The notes beneath the pieces are model-generated. The model was not told the origin of the DNA. It worked only from the letters and a program-made list of their open reading frames with translations, and did not search any database. A stretch of 64,000 nt of DNA from positions 1 to 64,000 of the forward strand of contig NZ_MVBD01000014.1 in NCBI RefSeq assembly GCF_002000055.1, read 5' to 3'. Within the stretch, counting starts at the first letter, position 1. Every line of letters begins with the position of its first letter. This document shows, in pieces, positions 1 through 9,038 of the stretch. The position numbers were made by a program, and so were the translations under genes. The DNA is from Marinicella sediminis (GTDB taxonomy: Bacteria; Pseudomonadota; Gammaproteobacteria; Xanthomonadales; Marinicellaceae).

Positions 1-41
1 TGTTGCCACTGCTGTTTATTCAAAGGATCGGATTTTTTCAT
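1..41 (-). CDS. possible start of a gene running off the left edge
   Basis: An ATG on the minus strand at position 41 opens a frame reading MKKSDPLNKQQWQ to the window edge. Only 13 codons are visible, so no family can be named. The upstream sequence has a TATACT hexamer near position 90 on the minus strand but no convincing -35 and only a weak ribosome site (GGTGAT). This could equally be chance; it is listed because the next minus-strand gene (sigma factor) ends almost 1 kb away and some gene must follow. Confidence 0.22.
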   Translation of the reverse strand, partial: MKKSDPLNKQQWQ

Positions 42-1032
42 GTCATCACCAGGCCACACGCAGCCCGCGGAAAAACGTTGCACAGTATAACCCAATTGAT
101 GGGCTAAACATGGGACTTCACTCACAGATAACGCCTTTTTAAGCAGTTACACAAAAATCCCATGTTGTTCAGAACTGAACCGCCGTTCTGAGTTGTTGGT
201 ACACACCATCCCTGACTCATCCCTGGGTAATGACTTCCTGTGATCCTTATCTCATGAAGCGCCCGGTGTGTGACGGGCGCTCACGGTCTTCCCTGATTCA
301 TCCCTGATCATTAACCATCCCTGCATTCCTTATGACAGCAGCCCTGGCTGGAGCCATTGTTGACTGTCATACCTTTATAAACGCAAAAACCTGGCAAAGC
401 TTGTCAAAAATGTGAAGGTTTTTTACTGATTCTGGTCTGTACTGTATTTTTGCTGGCTGATCAACACAGCAAGCCTGTGCAACAACAGGGTGCCGGCCAT
501 TGATCTTTACCAGAGAGTGAATTCGGCGAGGTACGCCAATTCAGCTGATTCGGGTCCTTGTCTCATCCCTGAGCATTGTTTCCCTGTCTTCCTTAATTGA
601 CCTTTAACACATCCGCTGAAATGCGGACATTGATCCCGCATCCATGGCTCATCCCTGAGCAACATCTGTCCTTAATAGTCCCTTCGACAACAAAAGAAGA
701 AGAAGGAGAAACTTTTGCTGTCTTACTTTGATAAACGCAATGCACAGAAAAACCTTGTCAAAAAAAATGATTTTTTATCAAAAGTGACGAAATGCAAATC
801 TTCAGACCGACCCTCAGACGAGTTTAGCCGCTGGGAGAATAGGCGTCATGCGGTCTTGTCCCTGATTCACAGATGTGCCGGACATGCCATCCTGCACCCA
901 CTTAAGCCAGGCGTTCAGAACCGGTCAGCAGGCCCTGATGAAAAGATTGATCAATCCAGCTGTTTTTGTGGTTATCGCGAATAAACCTGACGTGTCAGAC
1001 ATTGACTCAATTTGCAGCCTGTCGGGGATGGC
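42..1032. other. long non-coding stretch with degenerate repeats
   Basis: No convincing gene is seen in almost 1 kb. The motif CATCCCTGR occurs six times (207, 218, 299, 316, 564, 650). Two stretches near 374-426 and 728-776 are similar to each other: both contain ATAAACGCAA, then CTTGTCAAAAA and a T-rich tract. A GC-rich hairpin lies at 258-281 (arms AGCGCCCG and CGGGCGCT). A TTG-initiated frame at 715-984 has a good AAGGAG ribosome site at 703-708, but its 89-residue product has no recognisable domain and looks like translated non-coding DNA. Confidence 0.6.
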
Positions 1033-1608
1033 TTACTTGAATTGCATGAGAATCCAGGTCCTGGCAAATTGCCAGTTTCTGGAGATGGTAGATTCTGAAA
1101 CTTCCATCACAGCAGCCATTTCAGGTATGGTCAATCCACCAAAGATTTTGTATTCAACCACGCTGGCTGCGTCTTCATCAATGGCTGACAACTGGGTGAT
1201 CAGGTCATCCAGTTCAATCCAGTTGACGTTTTGCTGATCAGGCTCTTCAATGAATTCCTGAATCCTGTCCAGGGTGAGGTGTTGATGTTCTCCGCCCCTT
1301 TTATGACTGTGTTCTGCACGGTACTGATCGATGATCACACTGCGGATGACCTTGGCTGCTATGGCCAGAAACTGACTTTTGTTTTTCCAGTCCAGTGCTT
1401 TGTGATGATTCAGCTTGATGAATGCTTCGTTGACCACTTCAGTGGTTTGCAGTGCACTGGCAGATTTTGATTTCAATTGAAAATGGGCCAGTTTGTGAAT
1501 ATATGGATACAGGGATTCAATCAGCTTGTTCTCCACAGCACGGTCACCGTGCGACCACTGATCCAGCAGTAAAGTGATTTCTTCCTGAGGTATCCGGGAT
1601 TGATTCAT
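1033..1608 (-). CDS. ECF-type RNA polymerase sigma factor (TIGR02999-like)
   Basis: A 191-residue sigma-70 family protein of the short extracytoplasmic-function type. Region 2 is seen around residues 10-90 (LLLDQWSHGDRAVENKL, LQTTEVVNEAFIKL, SQFLAIAAKVIRSVIIDQYR) and region 4 near the end (VVEYKIFGGLTIPEMAAVMEVSE followed by the helix STISRNWQFAR). This subgroup is usually encoded next to a serine/threonine kinase, but here no kinase follows: the next kilobase is non-coding. It lies 27 bases after glmS on the same strand and may be read through from it. The start is the ATG at 1608. A second, related sigma factor at 35737-36294 does have its kinase. Confidence 0.9.
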   Translation of the reverse strand: MNQSRIPQEEITLLLDQWSHGDRAVENKLIESLYPYIHKLAHFQLKSKSASALQTTEVVNEAFIKLNHHKALDWKNKSQFLAIAAKVIRSVIIDQYRAEHSHKRGGEHQHLTLDRIQEFIEEPDQQNVNWIELDDLITQLSAIDEDAASVVEYKIFGGLTIPEMAAVMEVSESTISRNWQFARTWILMQFK

Positions 1609-1635
1609 CTGATTACCATTCTGTTAGCCATATAA

Positions 1636-3468
1636 TTATTCGACCGTGACCGACTTGGCCAGGTTCCTGGGTTGATCCACATCGGTGCCACGCAACACAG
1701 CTACATGATAAGACAACAGCTGTAAAGGGACGTTAAAAACGATGGGCGAAGTAAAAGAACCACTGGCTTCGAGTTCGATCAGGTGATTCACCCTGTTGGC
1801 CAGACCATGTTTTGACTTGTGATCAACAAAAGCATACAACTCACCGCCCCGGGCCCTGACCTCTTCAATGTTGGATTCCAGTTTTTCCAGCAGCTCATCA
1901 TTGGGACAAACCGCGATCACCGGCATGTTCTCATCCACCAGCGCCAGTGGCCCGTGTTTCAGTTCACCGGCAGGATATCCTTCTGCATGGATGTAAGAAA
2001 TCTCTTTCAATTTCAGAGCACCTTCCAGGGCAATCGGGTAATGCACCCCACGACCCAAAAACAGCGCATGATCACGGCGCACAATTTGCCGGGCAATCAC
2101 CTCAATCTGGTCATTCAGCATTAAGGATTGGTTGATGATTCCTGGCAGGGTCCTCAATTGTTTGGCCAGATTGGTTCGAACAGCAGGATCGACCCCTTTG
2201 ATCTCTGCCAATTTGAGGGTCAACAGCGCCAAAACTGTCAACTGTGTGGTCAGTGCTTTGGTCGACGCCACCCCGATTTCCGGGCCGGCATGGGTCAGGA
2301 AACACACATCAGTTTCTCTGTCCAGAGAAGAATTGGCCACATTACACACCGCAAAAGTGGATAAATAGCCCGCAGTTTTGGCAAACCTCAGGGCGGCCAG
2401 CGAATCTGCTGTTTCTCCAGATTGTGAAATGGTCAGAAACAAGGTGTCATCGGGCACCACGGGTTTACGGTAACGGTATTCACTGGCGATCTCTACCTGG
2501 GTGGGTATCTGGGTGATGGCTTCCAGCCAATAGCGGGCCACCAATCCGGCATGGTAGGAGGTACCACAGGCGATGATGTGTATGTTTTTTACTTTTTTCA
2601 AGATATCAGCGATGGGTTCATCAATGAAATATTTACACACCTGATCATTGTACAACCGACCAGCAATGGTGTTGGCTACTGCTGTGGGTTGCTCATGAAT
2701 CTCTTTAAGCATGTAATGAGCAAAACCATCTTTACTCAGCGCATCAGATGACAGGTTGACGGTTTTCAGAGGCCGTTCAACAGGTTGTCCGGCGTGGTCA
2801 TAAATCTCACAGCTGTGCTGGGTGATTTCTACCACATCACCTTCTTCCAGGTAATAAAACTGATCGGTTTCATTGATCAATGCCTGAACATCAGACGCCA
2901 CATAATTTTCGTTATCACCCAAACCAACCACCAACGGACTGCCTTTTCTGGCTGCGATGATGCGGTCCGGATCGGACATACAGGTAATGGCCACGGCATA
3001 GGCACCTTCCAATTCTCCAATGGCCTGATGACTGGCCGCCGAAAAATCCTTACCCTGGGCCTGATAATAATGAATCAGGTGCACCAGGGTTTCGGTGTCC
3101 GTTTCAGATTTAAACACGTAACCGGCAGCCACCAATTTATCACGCAATGGGCGGTAGTTTTCAATGATGCCATTATGCACCACCGCAATGGCGTTATTCG
3201 AATCATGTGGGTGGGCATTGGCCGATGTGGGCTCACCATGCGTGGCCCATCGGGTGTGTCCAATTCCCACATGTCCACTCACTGGATGTTCAATCAGTTC
3301 CTGTTTGAGCTGAGACAGTTTGCCGGCCTGTTTACGTATCGCAATCTCATTTCCGGAGATGATGGCGATGCCGGCTGAATCATAACCCCGGTATTCAAGG
3401 GTCTGTAATCCATGAACAATGATGTCAACCACATTTCTATGGGCGCTGACTGCTACAATTCCACACAT
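1636..3468 (-). CDS. glmS: glutamine--fructose-6-phosphate aminotransferase (isomerizing)
   Basis: GlmS makes glucosamine-6-phosphate from fructose-6-phosphate and glutamine, the entry step to UDP-GlcNAc for peptidoglycan and lipopolysaccharide. The 610-residue length is normal for the family. The N-terminus MCGIVAVSAH gives the catalytic Cys2 of the class II glutaminase domain; GHTRWATHGEP and HNGIIENY follow. Two SIS sugar-isomerase domains fill the second half (IIACGTSYHAGLVARYW, TISQSGETADSLAALR, ALEGALKLKEISYIHAEGYP). The C-terminus DQPRNLAKSVTVE is the conserved end with the active-site Lys. It starts one base after glmU ends, so the two form an operon. Confidence 0.98.
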   Translation of the reverse strand: MCGIVAVSAHRNVVDIIVHGLQTLEYRGYDSAGIAIISGNEIAIRKQAGKLSQLKQELIEHPVSGHVGIGHTRWATHGEPTSANAHPHDSNNAIAVVHNGIIENYRPLRDKLVAAGYVFKSETDTETLVHLIHYYQAQGKDFSAASHQAIGELEGAYAVAITCMSDPDRIIAARKGSPLVVGLGDNENYVASDVQALINETDQFYYLEEGDVVEITQHSCEIYDHAGQPVERPLKTVNLSSDALSKDGFAHYMLKEIHEQPTAVANTIAGRLYNDQVCKYFIDEPIADILKKVKNIHIIACGTSYHAGLVARYWLEAITQIPTQVEIASEYRYRKPVVPDDTLFLTISQSGETADSLAALRFAKTAGYLSTFAVCNVANSSLDRETDVCFLTHAGPEIGVASTKALTTQLTVLALLTLKLAEIKGVDPAVRTNLAKQLRTLPGIINQSLMLNDQIEVIARQIVRRDHALFLGRGVHYPIALEGALKLKEISYIHAEGYPAGELKHGPLALVDENMPVIAVCPNDELLEKLESNIEEVRARGGELYAFVDHKSKHGLANRVNHLIELEASGSFTSPIVFNVPLQLLSYHVAVLRGTDVDQPRNLAKSVTVE

Positions 3469-3469
3469 G

Positions 3470-4819
3470 TTATCTTTTTCCTGGTTTTTGCCAGTTGTCG
3501 ACGGTTTTTTGCCGGCTTCTGGATAAGGTCAGTTGGTTATCCGGGGTGTCTCTGGTGATCGTTGAACCAGCCCCAATGGTGGCATTTTTGCCAATGGTGA
3601 CCGGTGCCACCAGTTGACTGTCTGAACCAATAAACGCACCATCACCAATGGTGGTGGTGAACTTATTTACGCCATCATAATTACAAGTAATGGTGCCGGC
3701 ACCCATATTGACACCTTCACCTATTTCAGCGTCGCCGAGGTAGCTGAGGTGACTGGCTTTGCTGTTTTGACCAAGCCGGGCCTTTTTGGTTTCCACAAAA
3801 TTTCCAATCTTGCAGCCGGCAGCCAGTTGGGTACCAGGTCGCAAACGGGCAAAAGGCCCCATAGAACAGGCACCGGTGGTGGTCACGCCATCAAGCATGG
3901 TATGCGGTTCCACCACTGTTCCTGCCGCCAACCGGCAATTTTTCAGCACTGAATAAGCGCCAACCCTGACGTTGTCTCCGAGGGTCACTTTACCTTCCAA
4001 CAGCACCCCTTTATCGATCACCACATCCTGGCCGCAATCCAGCTGACCACGCACATCTACCGAATGAGGCTTCAATAAACGCACACCCTGTCGCATCAGC
4101 TGCTCACGAATGCGTTGTTGCATCAGGTCTTCCAGCTCTGCCAGTTGAGCCATGTCATTGGCCCCTTTCACGGCATTGGCATCGGCCAGTTGTACCGCCT
4201 CGAAAGGTGTACCATCTTCTGCAGCCAACCCAATCACATCGGTCAGGTAGTATTCAGCCTGTTGGTTGTTATTGGACAGTCGAGCAAGCCACTGATCGAG
4301 TTTCGCCGCCGGTGCCTGAATGATGCCAGAATTGATTTCTTTGATGGCCAACTGCTCTGTTGAAGCATCTTTTTGTTCAACAATGGCCTCAATGTGTGCC
4401 CCATCACGAATGATGCGGCCATATCCTGTGGGATCACCCAAAGTAGCCGTGAGAACAAACTGACTGGCTGTGATGGCGGACAAATCTTCCGGCATCACCA
4501 ATGGCGCATCTCCATAAAGTACCAACACATCTTCATCATCCCGAAAGAATGGCGTTGCTTGCCGGACCGCATGACCGGTTCCCAGCTGTTGTTGTTGCTC
4601 TGCCCAGTTGACCTGTTCATGTTGTAAATGTTGAATCAACTGATCTCCCTGATGACCAAACACCACGGTGATCTGAGCTGGTTTGAGTTGTTTGGCCAGC
4701 GACAAAACGTGATCCACCATTGCCAGTCCGGCTACTTCGTGGAGTACTTTGAGTTTGGCTGATCGCATCCGGGTGCCGGCTCCGGCAGCCAGGATAACCA
4801 CATGCAATGGGTGGCTCAC
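3470..4819 (-). CDS. glmU: bifunctional GlmU (GlcN-1-P acetyltransferase / GlcNAc-1-P uridyltransferase)
   Basis: GlmU acetylates glucosamine-1-phosphate and then joins it to UTP, giving UDP-GlcNAc. The N-terminal uridyltransferase shows the signature ILAAGAGTRMRSAKLKVLHE and GTGHAVRQA; the C-terminal half is a left-handed beta-helix of hexapeptide repeats (GDNVRVGAYSVLKNC, SHLSYLGDAEIGEGVNMGAG, TITCNYDGVNK). The start is taken as the GTG at 4819 because an AGGAG site sits 7 bases upstream of it; a GTG two codons earlier at 4825 would lie only one base from that site. The gene is directly followed by glmS. In many relatives atpC lies just upstream, but here it is 36 kb away. Confidence 0.97.
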   Translation of the reverse strand: MSHPLHVVILAAGAGTRMRSAKLKVLHEVAGLAMVDHVLSLAKQLKPAQITVVFGHQGDQLIQHLQHEQVNWAEQQQQLGTGHAVRQATPFFRDDEDVLVLYGDAPLVMPEDLSAITASQFVLTATLGDPTGYGRIIRDGAHIEAIVEQKDASTEQLAIKEINSGIIQAPAAKLDQWLARLSNNNQQAEYYLTDVIGLAAEDGTPFEAVQLADANAVKGANDMAQLAELEDLMQQRIREQLMRQGVRLLKPHSVDVRGQLDCGQDVVIDKGVLLEGKVTLGDNVRVGAYSVLKNCRLAAGTVVEPHTMLDGVTTTGACSMGPFARLRPGTQLAAGCKIGNFVETKKARLGQNSKASHLSYLGDAEIGEGVNMGAGTITCNYDGVNKFTTTIGDGAFIGSDSQLVAPVTIGKNATIGAGSTITRDTPDNQLTLSRSRQKTVDNWQKPGKR

Positions 4820-5007
4820 AGACACACTCCTGATGACTCTTGTGACAGGTTGAGTTGAAAAAAAGTTGACTTCAAAGCTTAAAACGGTTGTTTAAAAACA
4901 GTCATTATAAGTCATCTCAGCCGGAAGCCAAAGTGATAGCGGAATCAGCCAGCCGCAGGCAGGACAGCTGACCCTTGTGCAGGGTCAGAATGCACGGTCT
5001 GATTAAC

Positions 5008-5289
5008 TTAACGAGGCCTCTGTCGGTACACCTGAATCACAATCTCAGTGAGGTCACTGTCTGCATCAGCCAGTAACTGCTCCAGAACCTTTTTTCTGGA
5101 TGTGGTGTCCAGTCGCTCATAATAACGGAATGTACCTGGCATCTCGTTTTTCAGGTAATCAGTCAGGTCCTTGGTGGACTGGAAAGCAGGCAGCGGTTGT
5201 CCGGTGGCAAACAGACCTGTGTCATTGGTTTCTTGTGCCTGACTCAGGCTGCCAGACAGCAAGCAAACCAAAATAATCAATGTTCTCAT
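5008..5289 (-). CDS. small secreted protein of unknown function
   Basis: A 93-residue protein with a clear signal peptide (MRTLIILVCLLSGSLSQAQ) and a mature part of about 74 residues ending KVLEQLLADADSDLTEIVIQVYRQRPR. The ATG at 5289 is chosen because GAGGG lies 7 bases upstream; a longer frame to 5334 would put extra charged residues before the signal peptide. No family is recognised. It is transcribed away from the GntR operon and may share the divergent promoter region around 5290-5540. Confidence 0.7.
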   Translation of the reverse strand: MRTLIILVCLLSGSLSQAQETNDTGLFATGQPLPAFQSTKDLTDYLKNEMPGTFRYYERLDTTSRKKVLEQLLADADSDLTEIVIQVYRQRPR

Positions 5290-5480
5290 GGTAAACCCTC
5301 TTAATTTAAACGCCTTTCTAATATGGATCATCACATTAGAGTAAAAAATCTAATTGCCCGGATCGGTTGCCCATTTTCTGCCTGAGGCCACCAACAGTCA
5401 TTCTCTTTCCAGCAAACCCTGGAGAACAGTGAAGTCAATCATCCCGATTGAATCAGTTGCAACACATACAATAAAAACAC

Positions 5481-5508
5481 TTGACACTTCGATCACTGTG
5501 TATATACT
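5481..5508 (+). promoter_or_regulatory. sigma-70 promoter of the GntR/ABC operon
   Basis: A consensus -35 TTGACA (5481-5486) and a -10 TATACT (5503-5508) are separated by 16 bases, about 30 bases before the GntR start codon at 5540. Confidence 0.75.
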
Positions 5509-5528
5509 GTGCATACATAATATATACA
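5499..5528. promoter_or_regulatory. inverted repeat overlapping the -10, likely GntR operator
   Basis: Arms TGTATATA (5499-5506) and TATATACA (5521-5528) are perfect inverted repeats with 14 bases between them, covering the -10 and the transcription start. Such a place suits autorepression by the GntR protein encoded immediately downstream; this role is inferred. Confidence 0.55.
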
Positions 5529-5539
5529 GTAGTTACTCT

Positions 5540-5935
5540 ATGGATGCTCACTTAATACTCTCTCAGAAAGACGGCCGACCCATGTACATACAAATCATGG
5601 AACAAATCAAACGCCTGGTAGCACAAGGTGATTGGCCCGCTGGCGAGAAAGTGCCATCCATCAGGGAATTGGCCGTGGCGACTCAAGTCAGTGTCATCAC
5701 GGTTAAAAGGGCATACCAGGAACTGGAGCGGGCCGGCGTGATCATCACGCGGCACGGTATTGGTTCATTTGTGGCAGGCCACAAAGATTTAGGAGATCAA
5801 ATCATGAAAGATGAAATAGACCAGCACCTGCTGAAGGCCATTCAACAAGCCAAAAGTTACGGAGTGACCATTGAGACATTGCTTGAACGCATCAAAACCT
5901 TGTCAGACGATCCCAGCGGAGGCGATCATGAATGA
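5540..5935 (+). CDS. GntR-family (YtrA-like) transcriptional regulator
   Basis: A 131-residue repressor-type regulator. The winged helix-turn-helix is seen at residues 12-75 (GRPMYIQIMEQIKRLVAQGD, KVPSIRELAVATQVSVITVK, RAYQELERAGVIITRHGIGSFV). The short C-terminal helical tail, without a large ligand domain, is typical of the YtrA subgroup, which usually controls an adjacent ABC transporter operon. That fits here: the ABC ATPase gene overlaps its last 8 bases. The ATG at 5540 is used because it lies just after the promoter and operator and opens the conserved fold; the frame runs open further upstream through the promoter itself, which cannot be coding. Confidence 0.92.
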   Translation: MDAHLILSQKDGRPMYIQIMEQIKRLVAQGDWPAGEKVPSIRELAVATQVSVITVKRAYQELERAGVIITRHGIGSFVAGHKDLGDQIMKDEIDQHLLKAIQQAKSYGVTIETLLERIKTLSDDPSGGDHE

Positions 5936-6827
5936 TTACACTTTTCAATTTGATAAGGTGTCACGCCGCTACCCCCACTTTCAATTACAGGACATTAACC
6001 TCAAGCTGCCCACCGGCGGCATCATGGGCCTGATTGGCCCGAACGGCGCGGGTAAATCGACACTGATCAGGATCCTTATGGGCCTGATTGCTGCCGATGA
6101 GGGAACAGTGACTGTGTTGGGGCAACCCATCCCTGAGCAACAACAAGCGGCCAAACGCCATATCGGCTTTGCTTCAGAAGACATGCGACTGTATAAGAAT
6201 GCCACCCTTGACTGGCACATGAGCCTGATCGGCCGTATTTACCCGGAGCAATGGGACAGCAAGTACGCCAATCACCTGCTGAAAGCTTTTGATCTGATTG
6301 CTGAGCAAAAAATCAAAGGCATGTCCCATGGTCAACGGGTCAAATCCGGCCTGCTGCTGATGCTGGCCAGGCATCCGAAGTTTCTGATCCTTGATGAACC
6401 CACCACTGGACTTGACCCCGTGGCCCGCAAGGAGGTACTGAATGAAATGATTGCGGTATTACAGGACGAGGAGCGCAGCATCCTGTTCTCTTCTCACAAC
6501 ACCCAGGATGTTGAGCAAATATCTGATCAAATCACCTTCATCGACCGGGGCACGCTGGTCAGTTCCAATGACAAGGAAAGCTTCATCGAGGAATGGCGTC
6601 GGGTACGCATGCGGACACCTGAAAACCTGATGCTACAAGCTGATGGCAACATCAAAGAGCTGATCAGACAGGGGGCCAACACAACCCTGTTGGTCCGGGG
6701 ACTGACTGATCAGATGGTCACCGACTGGCAACAACAGGGGGCCACCATTCAACACATTGATTACCTGAGCCTGGAAGAAATATTTGTCGCTGAGGTTGAA
6801 GCCAAAAGACAAGGAGATAATTCATGA
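5928..6827 (+). CDS. ABC transporter ATP-binding protein
   Basis: A 299-residue ATPase that powers a membrane exporter. Walker A is GLIGPNGAGKST (about residues 35-46), the signature is degenerate as MSHGQRVKSG, Walker B is FLILDEPTTGLDP and the switch histidine is in SSHN. A C-terminal extension of about 80 residues follows the nucleotide-binding domain. The ATG at 5928 overlaps the end of the GntR gene and has GGAGG just upstream. Its last bases overlap the permease start (ATGA), so the three genes are translated as a coupled unit. The substrate is unknown; YtrA-type systems are often linked to envelope stress. Confidence 0.94.
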   Translation: MNDYTFQFDKVSRRYPHFQLQDINLKLPTGGIMGLIGPNGAGKSTLIRILMGLIAADEGTVTVLGQPIPEQQQAAKRHIGFASEDMRLYKNATLDWHMSLIGRIYPEQWDSKYANHLLKAFDLIAEQKIKGMSHGQRVKSGLLLMLARHPKFLILDEPTTGLDPVARKEVLNEMIAVLQDEERSILFSSHNTQDVEQISDQITFIDRGTLVSSNDKESFIEEWRRVRMRTPENLMLQADGNIKELIRQGANTTLLVRGLTDQMVTDWQQQGATIQHIDYLSLEEIFVAEVEAKRQGDNS

Positions 6828-7495
6828 ACCACATCATCAAAACCCTGGTCTTCAAAGACATCCAACTCAATCGCTTGCCATTGTTTATTTATCTGCTGCT
6901 TGGACTGAGCAGCCTGGTGATGCTGTCATCTGAAACACCAATACTGTTCTATGCCGGTGTGACCATCCTGCTGTCCGCCATCATCATCACCGGTGCGCAA
7001 ATGGTCATCACCACCGTGACCAATGAACGCACCGATCAGGTTATGCCATTCATCATGAGCTTGCCCATTTCATTTCGCCAATACACCCATGCCAAGGTGT
7101 GTGCCAACCTGGGTGTTTTTCTGGTGTTCTGGCTACTGATGCTCGGCGGTCTGATGGTGGTGATCTTTGGTCAACCGCAGGTACCTGACGGCCTGGCAGT
7201 CTATGCGGTCATTCTGTTGCTTGAAATGTTGGCTGTGTTTTGCCTGGTACTGGCAGTGGGGCTGATTTCAGAATCACATGCCTGGACCATAGTGGTGATC
7301 TCGCTGACCAATGTGGCCTTGTCCATTTTCATGTTCTGGACCGCCAGTTTTGAGGGCATCCAGCAACACATGCAAACCGATGCAGTGGTGTGGAATCAGA
7401 CCGCCGTCACCTTTGTGATCACAGAAGTGTTGATGATTGTGGCCTGCCTGATCCTGACTTATGTGATTCAGGGTCGTAAAAAAGACTTTGTTTAA
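6824..7495 (+). CDS. ABC-2 type transporter permease
   Basis: A 223-residue integral membrane protein with about six hydrophobic segments (for example LPLFIYLLLGLSSLVML, LFYAGVTILLSAIIITGAQM, LGVFLVFWLLMLGGLMVVIF, VLMIVACLILTYVI). It is the membrane half of the exporter whose ATPase lies upstream, with a 4-base ATGA overlap between them. The motif TNERTDQVMPFIMSLPISFRQY in the first cytoplasmic loop is typical of ABC-2 permeases of the YtrC/BcrB type. Substrate cannot be told from the sequence. Confidence 0.88.
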   Translation: MNHIIKTLVFKDIQLNRLPLFIYLLLGLSSLVMLSSETPILFYAGVTILLSAIIITGAQMVITTVTNERTDQVMPFIMSLPISFRQYTHAKVCANLGVFLVFWLLMLGGLMVVIFGQPQVPDGLAVYAVILLLEMLAVFCLVLAVGLISESHAWTIVVISLTNVALSIFMFWTASFEGIQQHMQTDAVVWNQTAVTFVITEVLMIVACLILTYVIQGRKKDFV

Positions 7496-7509
7496 TCAAG
7501 GAGATGATG

Positions 7510-8649
7510 ATGCACCAGACAGAAAATTTTCGCCGACTGCACCACATGGACAACCTGCGGGCCCTGGCCATGCTGTTGGGTGTGGTGTTCCACGCCAGCC
7601 TGGCTTACAGCCCGATGCTGCACTTTTTCTGGCTGTCATCAGACACCGAAAAGTCTGCCTCTATTGATGTGTTTGCCTGGTTTACCCACTTGTTCCGCAT
7701 GCCACTGTTTTTTTTGATTGCTGGCTTTTTCGCTGTGTTCCTGTTGCACAAGCGGGGACTGACCGGTTTTTTGAGGAATCGGCTGCTGAGGGTGCTGACC
7801 CCGTTGTTGATCTTTTTACCCTTGGTGTTGTGGACCATGTACCTGGCCATCATCTGGGCCAGCCAAAACGTGGAAAACCCCTCTCCGGTACTGAATTTCA
7901 TCTTTATGGCCATGGATTCCGAACAATCCTCTGAGCAACCCATCAGTACCGCTCACCTGTGGTTTTTGTATTACCTGTGTTTTTTCTATCTGATCACCGC
8001 GGTGTTCTGGAAGCTGGGTTTATACCAGTTGAAACAGACTGCGCTGTTGTTCAAACCCTGGGTGATGGTTGTACTGGTGCCGTTGTTGTTTGTTCCAGGG
8101 TTTTACCTGGTCAATGCCCCTCATCCGGCGCCGGAAGGTCTGCAGCCTTTATTCTGGCCGTTCATCCTCTACGGCTTGTTCTTCCTCATCGGCTCACTGT
8201 TGTACCATCATCAGCAGGCGATTGATCAACTGACTGGCTATCGCTGGTGGCTGCTGCTGGCCGGCCTGGCCAGTTACGGGTATTTTAACCACCGCGTACC
8301 GGCGGCTGAAGGAGATGTATTGATGGCCTTGTCAGAAAGCATCACTGCCTGGTATCTGACCTTGTGGTGCGTGATTGCAGGACAGCGATACCTCAATCAG
8401 CACAACCGTACATTTCGCTACATCGCTGATGCATCATACTGGATTTACCTGATTCACCTGCCATTACTGATGGTTATTCAATACGCCATGCTCGATACAG
8501 CCTGGAACCTGTGGTTGGAATTTAGCTTATCGGTCTTGCTGACCATGGTCATTGGCTTGCTCAGTTATGCCCTGCTGGTCAGGCACACGCCGATTGGCTG
8601 GATGCTCAATTGTAAAAGACCCAGGGCTTCAAAGCAACAACAGCATTAA
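7510..8649 (+). CDS. acyltransferase 3 family membrane protein (OpgC/MdoC-like)
   Basis: A 379-residue polytopic membrane protein of the acyltransferase 3 family, which transfers acyl groups to envelope sugars. The N-terminus RLHHMDNLRALAMLLGVVFHASLAY carries the family's conserved R and H; HLWFLYYLCFFYL and ASYWIYLIHLPLLMVIQY are further family motifs. About ten membrane segments are visible. Three ATG codons in a row begin at 7504; AAGGAG at 7498-7503 favours the third (7510). It sits 14 bases after the ABC permease, so it probably belongs to the GntR-controlled operon. OpgC succinylates periplasmic glucans in E. coli; that specific substrate is only a suggestion here. Confidence 0.88.
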   Translation: MHQTENFRRLHHMDNLRALAMLLGVVFHASLAYSPMLHFFWLSSDTEKSASIDVFAWFTHLFRMPLFFLIAGFFAVFLLHKRGLTGFLRNRLLRVLTPLLIFLPLVLWTMYLAIIWASQNVENPSPVLNFIFMAMDSEQSSEQPISTAHLWFLYYLCFFYLITAVFWKLGLYQLKQTALLFKPWVMVVLVPLLFVPGFYLVNAPHPAPEGLQPLFWPFILYGLFFLIGSLLYHHQQAIDQLTGYRWWLLLAGLASYGYFNHRVPAAEGDVLMALSESITAWYLTLWCVIAGQRYLNQHNRTFRYIADASYWIYLIHLPLLMVIQYAMLDTAWNLWLEFSLSVLLTMVIGLLSYALLVRHTPIGWMLNCKRPRASKQQQH

Positions 8650-8982
8650 GCCTACCGCTGCAGGCAGAGCCTGAATGAAAAAGATTTTTGGATTGGCTGT
8701 GACCGCGCCAAATACACCGGCAATCAACACACAAAGCAGAAAAAACAATTGCAGGTGGGTGCCGGCAGGTCCCAGCCACAAACCCCAGATCAACCCGACG
8801 GCCAGAAAGCCATTGTACAAACCCTGATTGGCCGCCAACACCCGGGTTTGTTCTGCCTGCTCGCGACTTTGCCCAAAGGCTTTTAACCCCAGTGGACTGG
8901 TCCACAAAAACATTTCCAGCACCATAAACCACAGGTGCAGCAATGCCACCAACCCAACCACAATCATCGTCACATCAACCAC
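8629..8982 (-). CDS. DUF1304 family small membrane protein
   Basis: A 117-residue protein with four membrane helices. The sequence IVVGLVALLHLWFMVLEMFLW and RVLAANQGLYNGFLAVGL are hallmark DUF1304 motifs; function is unknown. The GTG at 8982 is chosen as start because alignment to family members from memory places their methionine at exactly this point and GGGGAA lies just upstream. It converges with the acyltransferase gene and overlaps its 3' end by 21 bases. Confidence 0.88.
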   Translation of the reverse strand: MVDVTMIVVGLVALLHLWFMVLEMFLWTSPLGLKAFGQSREQAEQTRVLAANQGLYNGFLAVGLIWGLWLGPAGTHLQLFFLLCVLIAGVFGAVTANPKIFFIQALPAAVGLMLLLL

Positions 8983-9038
8983 TGGTATTCCCCGGATAAA
9001 GTCAATCCATTAAACCCGGGAAGCCACGGGTTGTCAAT

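Noticed and set aside
207-658. CATCCCTGR copies as a CRISPR array
   Set aside because: Spacing is irregular (10 to 240 bases), the motif is only 9 bases and no cas genes are present.
715-984. 89-codon TTG-initiated frame with a good AAGGAG site
   Set aside because: The product has no domain, low-complexity start and a composition like translated non-coding DNA, and it lies in a repeat region.
5354-5539. N-terminal extension of the GntR frame
   Set aside because: It would read through the promoter and operator of its own gene.
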